From assembly GCA_025024175.1 (NCBI GenBank), contig QCXZ01000001.1:22630001-22694000 (forward strand): a DNA stretch of 64,000 nt, given 5' to 3'. The stretch comes from Rhyzopertha dominica. Lineage: Eukaryota; Arthropoda; Insecta; Coleoptera; Bostrichidae. The notes beneath the pieces are model-generated. The model was not told the origin of the DNA. It saw only the letters and a program-made list of their open reading frames with translations, and did no database searches. A program made the position numbers and the translations under genes. Shown piece by piece: positions 1-11,800 of this stretch; the first letter of the stretch is position 1; the number at the start of each line of letters is the position of its first letter.

Positions 1-2110
1 TTGTTTACATATTGTAGTGTAAACTGTCACTGTCAACCCTTAAACTTATAATCGACATGCTATGAATGAAAAATAGGTATTTTACAGCATTGTACACTGA
101 TGCCAATTTAAACCAGTTCTGCGTTGTACTCACGGGTGTCTTATGATGGTAATGAAAATACGTCACTGTTGACGTACCTTTGAAGTTCTGTGAACGGGGT
201 GTATATCTCTTATCGGTCATGTATTATCACTTTCGCTAACAACGCCCATGGAATGTTGGGATTTTTTAGACGACAAAGATCTAACTTTAATAGTTTTGCG
301 CCTTTTGTATATTTTTCTAGTGCGTCCCATTTTCGAATACTGTAATTACATTTACTATATGGAATCATAATGTTACGGCTGCAAAAAGCGCAGAGATAGT
401 TTTTGACCAATCAAAAAATTCAGTTTCAGTCAATTATGTCATTATCAACGAATCAAAACACTATTAAAGTGGGAATTTTCATCAGAGCAAATTCTCACTG
501 GAATAATTTAAGGTAGGTTTTCCATGGCAAGAAAACTTGTTGACTTGACGTCTGTCATCAAACTCTACTAAAATCGAGTGGGACGAGATTTAATACGTCC
601 ACTCGATGAATAAGATTGAAACGGTGTTTCTGCTTGTTACGTCAAAAAATAATCTATCGAATACCACACTAGAGTGAAAATAAATAAAAAAATAATTCTC
701 CAGAACTTTTTTTCACAGCTAGATAATTTGGATGCACTTCAAGCCGTGACAAGTAAGTATTTTGAATCTACACTTGTTGCTACTTTGCACACATCTGACA
801 CTTTTAAATCGCGATGTATTGCGGTGTTTGTAACAAACCATGGTTTATTGATAGTTGTTCTTAACACTTCAGCTTGAAGATTTTTGAGGAATTTTATAAA
901 CAGTTCGTTCTCAATGGATAGCTTAGTTTTGCGCACCAAGAATCAACGAAGTTCAGACAGCTGCAAGCAATGCTTATAAGAATAAATAAACCCAGAAAGT
1001 GTCTGTTTACAAGACAACTTTGTAACACAGTGAAAAGTATGTGTTAATACATTCTTTATAGATTGTATGGCAAACCGCGATGCTAAAGCTTACAGACTTG
1101 TGAGATGTCTTAAAAAGCTGCTGAACAAAGCAAAGGTTCTGTTTATGTATCTGTGAGCCGGTGTTTTTTATCAATAGTAAAATGCCCTTTCTGAAATTCA
1201 AACTGATGATGTCTGTGAAAAATATGTGAAGATACAAAATAAACTCAACTTGTTATTTACCACCTTCTATCGCTATCCTAAATAACCGATTTCCATGCAT
1301 TGCAAGTGAAGTTAAACGCCACTGCTACGTTATGAAATACCAAACTATCAATTTCTGTTTGTACTTTTACCACAAAAACATCATTTCATCAATCTCTCTC
1401 CATCAAATTAGCAACTGTGCAAGAATCGGCCATCAACTCGGCATAGCAGTGAACTTGGCGGAAGGTAGGTCACTCAAGTTCAATGCCTTACTTTCATAAC
1501 TTTACAATCTCTCTTACATCACTTGTACTACTACTTGCTAATTCATGGTGAACCGATGGCGAAATTCACAGAGTGGGAGAGGATTTATCGTGACTTTAAT
1601 GACTGCTTATTATTTTTCATAGCGGTAACCGCATTTGAATGGGTGCCGTTCATAATTGGATTATTGAAAGCACTTCGGTTTTGATAGTTAGATGATAAAG
1701 GTGAGAGGTTATATGAGAATAACGCAAAACTACGATGAATTAGATCAAGATCAAGATCAGAAATTACGGTACATGTAACTCAGAAAAGCCAATAAACTAA
1801 TACTAAACTAAACATGGGCAATTACATGGCGAGTCTCAGATATTTACAAACCGTTATCCGTGCTCTAACAGCAACATTCCATTACACTTATACGTAAAGA
1901 AATAAAAAATTCAACGTTTATTATGTCATTAAATAACATTATACCTTAAACCGGGAAAGTGAAGGAAACAGCAAACATGGAAAGGAAAATAATTTCGCAA
2001 ATACGTTCTCAACAACTGTTTTCCGAAGACAGACATGCTTTCAAAGCTCAGGCGTACACCTGTCAATGGCCAAGGTTTCTTGATGTGAAACGAGACTGGT
2101 AACTTATTAA
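1..2110. other. No gene recognised
   Basis: AT-rich DNA with only short open frames and no recognisable protein motif, splice-linked exon series or RNA gene. It ends where the hAT-like element begins. Confidence 0.6.
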
Positions 2111-2638
2111 CAGTGATTGGAACAATTACTTTTAAAAAGTAATTCATTGCAATTACTCATTACTTCAAAAAAGTAATGTATTACTTTGCTGCGCCAAAAG
2201 AAATAGGCTGTTATCGGTTATTCTAACCAATTCTCATATTCGTTTTTATTATTAACGAAACTTTTGTATTATAAATATGCTAAATTCTAATTATGCTTTC
2301 CCAGATTGTGTTCTTGTTCTTGGACACGTTTAGCACAGAGGACGAAAATTATAATATTGAGGGCAGACAGGGTCTAAGGAATGTATTTTTATCATTTAGG
2401 AACATCTCTAAACTAAATTAGATATATCTGAAGGTTCATTTTGGTTCCGACCAGGTATTCACATACAGTAAACCCCAAAAAAATAATATTTATAATTATA
2501 AATATTTGTTTTAACAAGATAAATTATTTAAGAAAAATCTTAGTAAATGTTATGCTGATATATTGTAAAAAGTATGAAAAAACAATTAAACATTGATACC
2601 CTCTATTAATTATTGATATGCTATTCCAACTTACGCGA

Positions 2639-2640
<2 letters not shown>

Positions 2641-2698
<58 letters not shown>
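2641..2698. repeat. (TAA)n microsatellite, LINE 3' tail
   Basis: An uninterrupted TAA trinucleotide run of about 19 units. Its position between the left 15-bp direct repeat and the LINE body shows that it is the element's own 3' tail rather than an independent microsatellite. Confidence 0.9.
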
Positions 2699-2699
<1 letters not shown>

Positions 2700-3406
2700 G
2701 TCTNTATTCGTGATGCCACCATGATAACATATACATAAAAAAATATGCAACCTGCTCCCGATGTGTCGGCACCAACGAAACGGCGGAGTTCAGTTGACCA
2801 CAACCCTAGAGAAGTGGCATCTGCTCTTCCACTCAACCGAGTTATAAGCTAACAGTATAAATAAAGGCCATAGAGTGACGAAAAAAAGAGAAAGGAAAAA
2901 ATGCAACAAGAGTGTGACAGAGAGTATTACTTATGCAGCGATATAAAAAAGAAAAAAATAGGTATAGAAAATATAGGTAACTAAAGGTGTAACTCACTGT
3001 AGGAAACGGAGATTTTTTTATCGGACTGTAGAAGTAGAGAGTAGGATCTTTTTGTAAGCAGTTTTGAAGGCATAACTAGATTTAGATTTTAAATTTAAAG
3101 GAATTGAGTTATATAGTTTACAAATATTGTACGAGAAAGAACGTTGGAAGAAGCTGTGTCTGTGTAAAGGCAGCGAATTCGGAGTTACGTTTTTCTTGAA
3201 TCTTTGAGTATAATCGGTCAAAAGACTTTGTTTGACCTTATGATAACATATGACAACGATTTATGCTTTTACATTAAAGCAATATGTAATATTATAATAA
3301 TTTGTTCAATTGTGCAAAATTTAAATAAACTCTTTCCTTCTAAATTATTTTTGTTAACTCTTGGCCTCAGTTAAGCAAAGGTTTTTTGCTATATATCATA
3401 TAGGTA
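2642..3406 (-). mobile_element. 5'-truncated LINE with 15-bp target duplication
   Basis: A minus-strand LINE 3' end is flanked by identical 15-bp direct repeats, CAACTTACGCGAATT, at 2627-2641 and 3407-3421. Read on the minus strand it runs from a short coding remnant (3221-3018) through an untranslated tail to a simple (TTA)n 3' tail adjoining the left repeat. Truncation at the 5' end, a simple-repeat tail and a target duplication are the signature of target-primed reverse transcription. The clade is CR1/Jockey-like as far as the short coding piece allows. It is nested in the hAT-like element, so it is younger than that insertion. Confidence 0.75.
3018..3221 (-). pseudogene. LINE reverse transcriptase C-terminal remnant
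   Basis: About 67 codons resemble the extreme C-terminus of CR1/Jockey-type LINE polyproteins: a segment with RHSFFQRSFSYNICKLYNSI-like character, in which a hydrophobic N..KLYNS.P..LK pattern follows a basic RH.F motif. The catalytic reverse transcriptase domain is absent because the insertion is 5' truncated. It cannot be functional alone. Confidence 0.5.
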
Positions 3407-4729
3407 CAACTTACGCGAATTCAACATGTCGTTCAGGCCCAACTATTGCGTAAGTTGTAGGTCTTACTTCTACTAATACAAATTATTAAATTAAAACATT
3501 GTATTTACAGATTTCATTAAATTGGTTGATTCGAAGATTCGATACAGACGGAACAAAACTTAGTAGAGCGAATAAATAAATAGCTTTGCAATAGCTATTG
3601 CATTCCTGAGAGAAACAAAGTTTTATATTATTTTACAACTTGTTCTCGGAAATAATATGAGCCGTTAGAGAAGCAGAAAATTCTAAATATTATGCCCCTC
3701 CCTTGATTAACGCTATAAAAATTAAAAATAGGAAAAAGTAAGGCACTGAAAATACAATGGTTATTCGAGCAGTGAAAAACTTATTTTTTTTAGAAATGTA
3801 ACGCGTGCAATGAAATAGATATTTTTAATTCTTTAACGTTAAATAATAGCACATTTACATTAGTTTTCGGGCAAAAGGTGTTAGAGATAGGATGTGCTGC
3901 ACCTGTTTAAAGAAAAAGAAGAAAGAATTTTAAATACCAATTATTAATTAATTTAATATATACCATTTACTTTAATCTTATTTAAGTAATTATTTATTTA
4001 TTAATATATTAAGTAGAATTAATGCATCATTTTCGAACACGTTAGTGCGAAACTTTATCTAATAATTTTAAACGTTTGGGACGAAATATACTATTAAAAT
4101 GTGAATTTTTATAAATTGGTAAAGTTACTAAGCCTGCGTGACATAGATTATAAGCAAAAATAAATAAATAATAAGAAATGGTTGCTATTCATGCCGTTTA
4201 TAATTACAGTAGTTAAAATTTATGAATTAAACTATTTATTTTTATTTTTACATTTTACGCTCAAAGTGTGAGGGAATCACTATTACCGGAATATCAATTT
4301 AATTGTGTTTTTTAACTTTATTTTCATCTCTTCAACCAGCCGTAACTCGCTCAAGATATTGTACATTACACAAATTTCAAAAAGAAACTGAACAGCCCTC
4401 ATTTACTGTTAAATGGAGAATTGATGGTTACTCCTAACCATAAATATTGAACTGCCACTGCGTTAAGCTTTAAAATCCTTATCTTTATCATATGTACCCC
4501 TATAAGGATCACAGGCGGCTTCAGATGAGTAAATTCCATAAACTGAACAAACGATGGAACTGTCAAAGATCCGTTTTGAAACAAAAAGTAATTATAATTA
4601 AAATTTTGTTACAATTACTTTAAAAAATAATCCATTGCAATTACTCATTACTGTTTTTAAAAAGTATTGCATTACAATTACTCATTACAAAGAAAAGTAA
4701 CTGAATTACTTCCGATCACTGCTTATCCA

Positions 4730-5690
4730 TATATGTATAATCAGATAGGTGTTCCTTCTACCCAGGGTGCAGGACTCATTCCTTCTTATTCCTGGCTGTG
4801 AACTAAATTACGTCACTCTTTTTGGCTCTACGATGTTCTTCTTTCCTCTAGAATTTTCCCAATGATGTTTTTCCAGCTTTCCTTAGGCCAGCTTCTGCTC
4901 CTTCATACTGTAGCTTTTGTCGCACATACATAAACTGTATATTGCATGTCCTTATTAATTCTTTACAGATGATCAAACTAAATCAGTTACCTTTCTAAAA
5001 TGAAATGATGTACTTACTTTATATCTATTATTTGATTTTGTTGTAGAAATCAATTGTTTAGGACAAAATAAAACAATATTGAAATTTATAGCGACATAAT
5101 TACGTTTAGATTAGTTTTCCACAAAGACGAGTAGATGATGCCGTATTACCACTACATGGCATGGTGTCATGCACACTGCAATTCTCGTTTATAGCGACGT
5201 TTTCGCACTTTATTGTATCTTCTTCAGGTGGTAAAATGCTACCTATTTTGTTTGCGTGTCATGGTCAGTGAAGGAGAAACTGAGACCGGTATCTTTGATG
5301 CACTCGTGAGTTGAGTTTGACGTGGACACGACTGTCCGTGGTAGAAGAGGTAGTTAACTTTGAGCTAGGCTTTTCAACAGGCTCAAACGCTTATTGGACA
5401 TTTGGAAATATAGGTCTCTGTACTCAAAGCCATCGCTAGATGAGTCAGTCCCGGACCTGACCTGACCTGACCTGACCTGACCTTCAAAGTGCGAGGCAGG
5501 ACGTCTCCACGTCAAGAAAATGAAGTGAGAAGAAAGCATTTTGCCGATCGTCATTTGTAATTGTCAAAGTAGTAATCTAATAATGAATAGTAGAGTTTTT
5601 TGGAAGTTATTAAATAATAATAATAAAACACTTGTTTTTATCCTACTTCCAATTTTTATTTTTGGCAAAGCCTAATGCCAGCATTTCAAC
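4730..5690. other. No gene recognised
   Basis: AT-rich sequence without a convincing coding region. It contains the pentamer array at 5455-5484, annotated separately. Confidence 0.5.
5455..5484. repeat. Tandem TGACC pentamer array
   Basis: Five successive CCTGA/TGACC pentamers form a short microsatellite. On the minus strand it reads as overlapping AGGTCA hexamers, the nuclear-receptor half-site, which is probably a coincidence of the repeat unit. Confidence 0.85.
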
Positions 5691-6261
5691 GCCAAGCGGC
5701 CTTCTTCGGTGGCTTAACAAGTATAACTAAATAAAAACACTAAAAGACATGTTGACATATGGTAAACATTGATATAGAGTTACATGGTGTGGGAAAAGAA
5801 TTTGTTTAAATTACATTTTTGACTTTACTATTGCTACAAGTGGGTTATTTAAGGGTGTGAGATCTGTATTTAACAGATGGTTAGAATTGCGTTTCATGTA
5901 AATGGCCTCTAAGGAGTTAAACTTGACGCGTGTTGAAGTTTTTATGTTCTTCACGTTGGCTATATTAAATTTGTGTCAATATTATGTAGTACTAGTGCAG
6001 ATTTTTCTCCATTTCTATTGGTTACGTGGTACATATGTTCTTTGAATCTAATATTTGCATTACGTTTTGTTTGGCTCTTTTGGGCAGTTACAGCATTTAA
6101 TTTCGTAAATTCCGGATTTGTTTAACGGGTCTTCTTTATCAAGGCTGTTGCCTAATAAGTTTCTTAATGTCTAGCAGCATAGCTCAAGGACTATTTTGGA
6201 AGCAATGCTTCTAATACCAGCGGTACTATATGAACTTGTAACATCAATAACACCTGTTGTA
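5679..6261 (-). pseudogene. Penelope-like element GIY-YIG endonuclease remnant
   Basis: The minus strand from about 6250 to 5811 carries pieces of the C-terminal GIY-YIG nuclease of a Penelope-like retroelement. A segment with KSGIYEIKCCNCP (about 6124-6080) gives the GIY half. A gap follows where the YIG half should be. Then a shifted frame holds RFKEHMYHV, a conserved helix of the family, and a C-terminal KTSTRVKFNSLEAIYMKRN segment. Several frame changes and the lost YIG motif make it dead. A hammerhead-like motif lies downstream at 5679-5713. The upstream reverse transcriptase is not visible. The mariner at 6262 begins inside the upstream part, so it appears to have inserted into this PLE. 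Confidence 0.6.
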
Positions 6262-7582
6262 CGAGGCATGTTTTTTAAGTAAGTACCGTTTTGCGATTCC
6301 GCCGCCTCAGCGCTACGGTCGGCGTTCCGCGCATGCGCGCTGGTTACCTACATCTCTTGTCTACGCACTGACGCCATTACAGTTTGATTCTTCATTGTAT
6401 ACGTTGTTTACTGAGTGTTTAAGATGCCTCCGACAATCGTGAGTCCCGCCGATTGTGAAGTACAGGCTGTTATACGATTTCTTAGTGCTAAAGGCGTAAA
6501 ACCGATCTATATTCATCGTGAGATCTGTGAAGTTTACGGACAAAAGGAAAGGAAATGGGTGAGAGCATTTAAAGATGGCCGCACACATGTGCATGCTGAA
6601 GAACGGAGTGGGCGTCCTTCAGTCGTTAATGTGTTAATGAAGATTTGGTGCAGAAAGTGAACGAAAAGGTGAGAGAAAACAGACGCATTACANTTTCATC
6701 ATTGTGCGACTGCTTTCCTCAATATTCTCGTAGTGTTTTGTATCGCATTGTGACCGAAAACTTGAATTACCGGAAATTGTGTTCACGTTGGGTTCCGAAA
6801 ATGTTGACGGATTTGCACAAAACCCAACGTTTAGGCAGTGCATTGACTTTCCTTGAGCGGTACCACAATGAAGGTGAAGATTTTTTTGGACCAAATTGTT
6901 ACTGGTGACGAAACATGGNTGGCCTACGTCACACCAGAATCGAAACAACAATCCATGGAATGTCGACATTCATCATCACCCAAAAAGGTGAAGTTTAAGC
7001 AAACAATTTCTGCCCGGAAAATCATGTGCACAGTTTTTTGGGACAGAAAAGGAATATTACTAGTGGAGTTTCTGCCTCGTAATGAGACAATCAATGCAGC
7101 GTCTTATTGTAAGACATTGAACAATCTGCGTCGTTCAATCCAGAACAAAAGACGTGGCAAGTTGAGTAAGGGTATCGTTTTGCTGCATGACAATGCCCGT
7201 CCACATGTGGCTAATCGGACCAAAGATCTCATCAAATCTTTTAAATGGGAAACTATAGATCATCCTCCATACAGCCCTGATCTGGCGCCCACGACTACCA
7301 TTTGTTCCTGCACTTGAAGAAACACCTGGGTGGTCAGCGTCTTCAAGACGATAACGAAGTCGAAACATTTGTGATACAGTGGTTAACAAGTCAGGTGGCA
7401 GAATTTTATGAGGAGGGTATTCAAAAACTGGTGCCACGTTATGACAAGTGCCTCAATATTCACGGATATTATGTAGAAAAGTAGATTAAGGTACAGGCTT
7501 TCATGTAAGATAAAATTATTGCGATATCTTTGCACGTCTTTTTTTAATTCCAAAACGGTACTTACTTAAAAAACATGCCCCG
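6262..7582 (+). mobile_element. Mariner transposon, complete but frameshifted
   Basis: A full-length mariner of 1321 bp. The 32-bp terminal inverted repeats at 6262-6293 and 7551-7582 differ at one base (the left starts CGAGGCATG, the right one reads CGGGGCATG when reversed). The flanks carry the TA target duplication (6260-6261 and 7583-7584) typical of the family. The interior encodes one transposase in three shifted frames. Intact ends with a broken reading frame mean it could be moved only by a related transposase supplied in trans. Confidence 0.95.
6424..7484 (+). pseudogene. Mariner DD34D transposase (frameshifted)
   Basis: A cut-and-paste transposase acting on the flanking inverted repeats. 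The N-terminal helix-turn-helix region starts at ATG 6424 (MPPTIVSPADCEVQAVIRFL) and includes the WVRAFKDGR and ERSGRPS linker motifs. The catalytic triad is visible: GDETW (about 6906), HDNARPH (about 7188) and the third Asp just after SPDLAP (about 7293), with 34 residues between the second and third if one residue is assumed at the break. The KKHLGGQR and PRYDKCLN C-terminal motifs are present, and the frame ends at 7484. Frame breaks lie near 6640-6645, in the T run at 6880-6886, and near 7290. The 3'-most break falls beside the catalytic Asp. Two N bases also fall in the gene. Length and motifs fit the usual 345-residue mariner transposase. Confidence 0.92.
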
Positions 7583-7584
7583 TA

Positions 7585-8872
7585 CCTTAATTGTTCACGT
7601 ATACTTGGTTTTAGCGTGAAAATATTTAATGAATTTTGATATCCCATTGTATAAGTCATTGTGGTTCAATCAACAATAGAAGCTTAAGGTACTGACTTTA
7701 GCTTGATGAATTAAAAAGCTAAACAGATCCTTAAGATTTTTTTAAATAAATGAATTCATTCTACATCAAAAAGACTGCTACGTTAGCTTTCAATGAACGA
7801 TTACCGGATGCAAATGACACTGCTTATCTCTGGAGAATAATAATTAATAATGAGTGAAAAGGAATGCTTTAGAAGTGGTCCCAAATAGTTCTGCTAATTA
7901 TCTTATGAGGACATCAGAATAACTATCCACCTTTATTTTTTCCGTTTTGCCTTCCTTTTGTTGTTTTAAGTAGTGTCAAATTTTGCATTACTTTTAATTA
8001 GAACATGTATAAACTGATTTACTCAATAATACATATTCATTCGAATACGCGGACAAACAAATCTTATTTTATAAAGGAATGACACAGATGTCGATGGACA
8101 GTTTTTTCTTTTATCGTTTTGTGACACTAACTGCCTTTTGTAGACATATCTGTCTAGGTCGTGGACAGAGGCGGTGAATTCTAAGAACGGTAGTTTTCCC
8201 GCAACACCTAAGTAAGCCAATGGCTTCCGAGAAGAGATCTAACACCTCTCCATAGTGTCGTATATGCCGAGTCTAGCGCGCGGCCTAAGAATTTCCTGTC
8301 GGTTGCAGGAAATATATGTCACCGTGTTGCACTTTTTGCGGCATTCGCCAATAGTGACGTTAGATGCACTTCCGGTAATGGTAATTGTTGGTGGGGATCA
8401 AAATCTATTAAACAGAAGCAGTTTCAGCATACTTAGGTTTATTCAGAATGCGATATCTGATCGTTATCACCAAAGACCAGTAGATTTAATAAAATAAAAG
8501 TAAAAATGAAAATTGACTCTACAGAATGTATAATATGACAACAGTTATATATTTTTTGTATATTCGCTTGCTTATTATCTTTCAATCTTCGCGTCAAGCT
8601 TTCCGTCCTACGTATGTCATTGCAATATTGCAAATAATATATTGGTCCAAGTAGCGCCTGGGTATCAGACAGCCCGCATTACAAGCCAATATTGAACTAG
8701 CCATCTGCTGGGCTTCTCTNTAAGCGATCGCATTGGCGTGATTACGAAACACACTGAGCGATGGCGCTGACGAGGTGATTGTTTACAAGTAGTGGTTTAA
8801 CAAGGAGGCAGTTACTATTTATTTTATTTATTTATTTGTTATTTAGTCAGTGTATCTAATATTTAAGTACAA
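7585..8872. other. Intergenic; upstream region of ORC3
   Basis: No coding region recognised. The last 230 bp before the ORC3 start are less AT-rich than the surroundings (8641-8800) and are the likely promoter region. No clear TATA box or initiator could be chosen. Residual PLE sequence may continue just after the mariner. Confidence 0.45.
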
Positions 8873-11800
8873 ATGGAATCCACAGAGTCAATTTCAAAGG
8901 TGAGTTTAATCCAAAATCAATGTATTCAATTCTAGTATATGCATGTGTTACACCAAACCTAACCTTAACCTTATTCAAATTACTCACTGGTACGAAATCA
9001 TTTTTAAACAAAACAATTGTTTTCCAAGGTTTCAATTTGTAGTTATCGTAGTGTCATCCAGTTGCATGTATATTTTTATATATTTAAACACCTGAAAGTA
9101 GTTGTGTTCGCGCCAAAATTTTCCTTGTAAGTTTGGTTGCATAACCGTAAGACAATTCCAGGGCGTATTCGTTTTTAAAAATGGATTCAAAAAGACAAAT
9201 AAACGATGCAAAGCCAAAAACACTGCAGCCGAATCCAACAGTAACCCGTTCAATCACAATCTTTGGTATCAAACATACAAAACTTTATGGAATACGGTCG
9301 AGAAACAAATACAGGTGGCAAAACAAATTATCGGCGCATCCTTTTTTTTAATTTTCACTCTTTCAGGACTTGAACGATCAAATGTTTGCATGTATTTTGA
9401 GTAGTCTGGTTTCTTTCGTAAAATCCAGCCATCAAATGTTGGTCAACGAGGTGCCTGCCGCCATTCTACTAACCGGCATTAATATGCCCGATCATGCTGC
9501 ACAGTTTACCACCTTGGCGAAGGAAATAAGGTACCAGGTGACACCTCACGTTGCCTGTCTTTCGGCACAGGACTGTCAGAATTTAAAACAGCTAGTCGAA
9601 CATTTGGTTGATGTATTTGTAAATAAAGAAGAATGCTCTTCAGACGTAAGGAACCCTCAAGACTATTGGATCTAAAATTTGAATTTTAATTGTGTAATAA
9701 TTTTCAAGGACGATCTTTCGGAGAGTGAAGACGAAAAGCGCAAAATCAGAAAATCGAATTGCAATTTTGCGCTGCTTCAGGCGTGGTATGAGGACTTGTA
9801 CGGAACGGAACCAACAGGAAGTTCACCCAAAAAACGAAAATCAAAAACTACCCGTAAACCTTTAGTAGTCATAATTCCTGAATTTGAAGGTTTCAGCGAA
9901 AAGATTTTGCAGAGCTTCATACTGATTCTGAGGTATGACTTTTCTTATTTGAGGGAATGGATAAAGCAAGCGCTAAATTAAAATCCACATTAGGTATAAA
10001 ATTATCAGCAACTATTTACTATAAATCAAGAGAAGTGCCGATTTTTGAATTCTTTTTTAGTCTTAGTGGGACCGTTTGACTACTAATGACGTAGCGTGAG
10101 TATTTTTAAATATTTTCCAACATTTTTCTCTTAGAGACACAAACTTGCAGCTGCTATGACTCATTTCCCAAAATTGTAAATAAAGAAACAAATGACAAAA
10201 TCAAGCAATTATCCTGAATATTATTTCCGTTCGCTCGTAAATACATCCCTAATGATTTTCTGAAATTCTCGAAATAGCAGAAATGTTAAGTTTTAATCAC
10301 ATTGGTCTCGATATTTCGAAATAAGTTTGTTATAAATCAGCTCTATTAATTCAGAGCTAATCTCCTCCCTGTGTGTTGGTCTAATAACTCCACTGATTTT
10401 AAATCAATATTGCGGTAATTACTTCTTCATTTATTATTATAGGTTGACTGGCAGGGAACGTTAAACCATTTGCCCAACCTGCATTTTGCATGATCATCAC
10501 AGAAAATAGAGAAAAGGATAATAATGTTGTCGGTTATTCAGGAACTATTTTTGTTCTGAAATCTGAAACATCAAAAACTATTAATTTTGAATTATTTTAC
10601 GTTGTGTATAATACTTGTGCATTTCCATATAATACCTTTGAATATAGAATTCATTCTATATTCAAAGATAATACTTACTAGGCATATACAGGTTTCGCCA
10701 CCTAAAACTCCCCAGGCTCACATTTTCTTTATTTATTAGGTACAAAATTAAGTGATATGTCAAATTGAAGAGGTTTTTAAATTTGTTAAAGACGGTCTAG
10801 TTGGTGTCAAAATCTTGCCCATGATATTTCACAAATAAGGTGAATTTTTGTAAATATTTTTTATCTTACCCCGTATAATAAATGTTACTGCATAGTTGGA
10901 TGCCAACTTTTATGTTCTTCAATTTGTGTCATTACCAAATATGCCTTATTTTTACTAATTTTTAATGAAAAACAAGAAGAACTCGTTTCCGCTATATACT
11001 ACTTTATAATTTTAAAATTTAGGTAACTTTTTAATAATTAATTCATCTAATATTTGTAAAAATAACAATAAAAACGAATAAAGATAAAAACAAATTCTAA
11101 TGTTTACTTATTTAATAATTATAAAAAACTGAACAATTGAAGTGAAGATTGCGAAATATCATCTGCAAATATTTTTTGGAGACCCACTATACAATTTGAC
11201 AAATCTCTTAACGGTTGTACTTAAAAAATAAAGAAAATACGAGCCTGGGGAGTTTTAGGTTGCGCACACTATATCTTTTTCTTAAGAAAATAACTTATCG
11301 AATTGTAAGCAAACCTGTTTAACTTAATACAGGGTTTCTATAAATGATTCATGCATTCAAGGCGCTTATGGAAATTGTCGACTAAATCAATTTCCCGCCT
11401 CTCAGGAAAGTCATCTTGTCATCTTTCGATTTTTGAACTATTTGATATATATTAATATGAGAAAACGCCTGGGACTGTGTATTTTAAACATATTCTGTAG
11501 TTTTGTGGCATAATTAACTTTAATCTAGCAGTAAACTCAGATTTCGGAGTTGTAGTGTGACATTGATCTGCAACCTTCAGTACTATCGCCGTGGATATTG
11601 TAGCTTGGCAGCAGTTGCAAAAAGGCGACACAAAGAATTCAGAAATCAACGCCGCCCGCGTTGCATAAATCAATTATAGAAGCCCTGTATAATGCAGCCT
11701 CCGCATCCTCTTGGAAACACTCACTATTGGCCGGGAAGTGTGATGCACGGATAAAGCAGAGCTGAGTTCTTACTGAATGGATTTGAAAAATTTGTGTTTC

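Larger units (their letters stand above)
2111..4721. mobile_element. hAT-like non-autonomous element
   Basis: The left end begins CAGTGATTGG and the right end finishes CCGATCACTG, short imperfect terminal inverted repeats of the size typical of hAT elements. Just inside both ends is the same AT-rich block containing CAATTACTCATTACT (about 2125-2165, and twice at about 4610-4690). The 8-bp flanks are cttattaa (2103-2110) and cttatcca (4722-4729), matching at 6 of 8 positions, as expected of an old 8-bp target duplication. No hAT transposase is visible inside, so this is non-autonomous or decayed. A LINE fragment sits inside it. Apart from the LINE nothing else is recognised between the ends. 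The subterminal blocks are in direct orientation, so two related insertions remain possible. Confidence 0.45.

Noticed and set aside
2524..2836. Poly-Leu and poly-Ile open frames
   Set aside because: They are translations of the (TAA)n LINE tail.
9102..9404. 100-codon frame spanning ORC3 exon 2
   Set aside because: Only 9162-9314 is exonic. The apparent upstream start is intronic, and exon 1 at 8873 supplies the real N-terminus.
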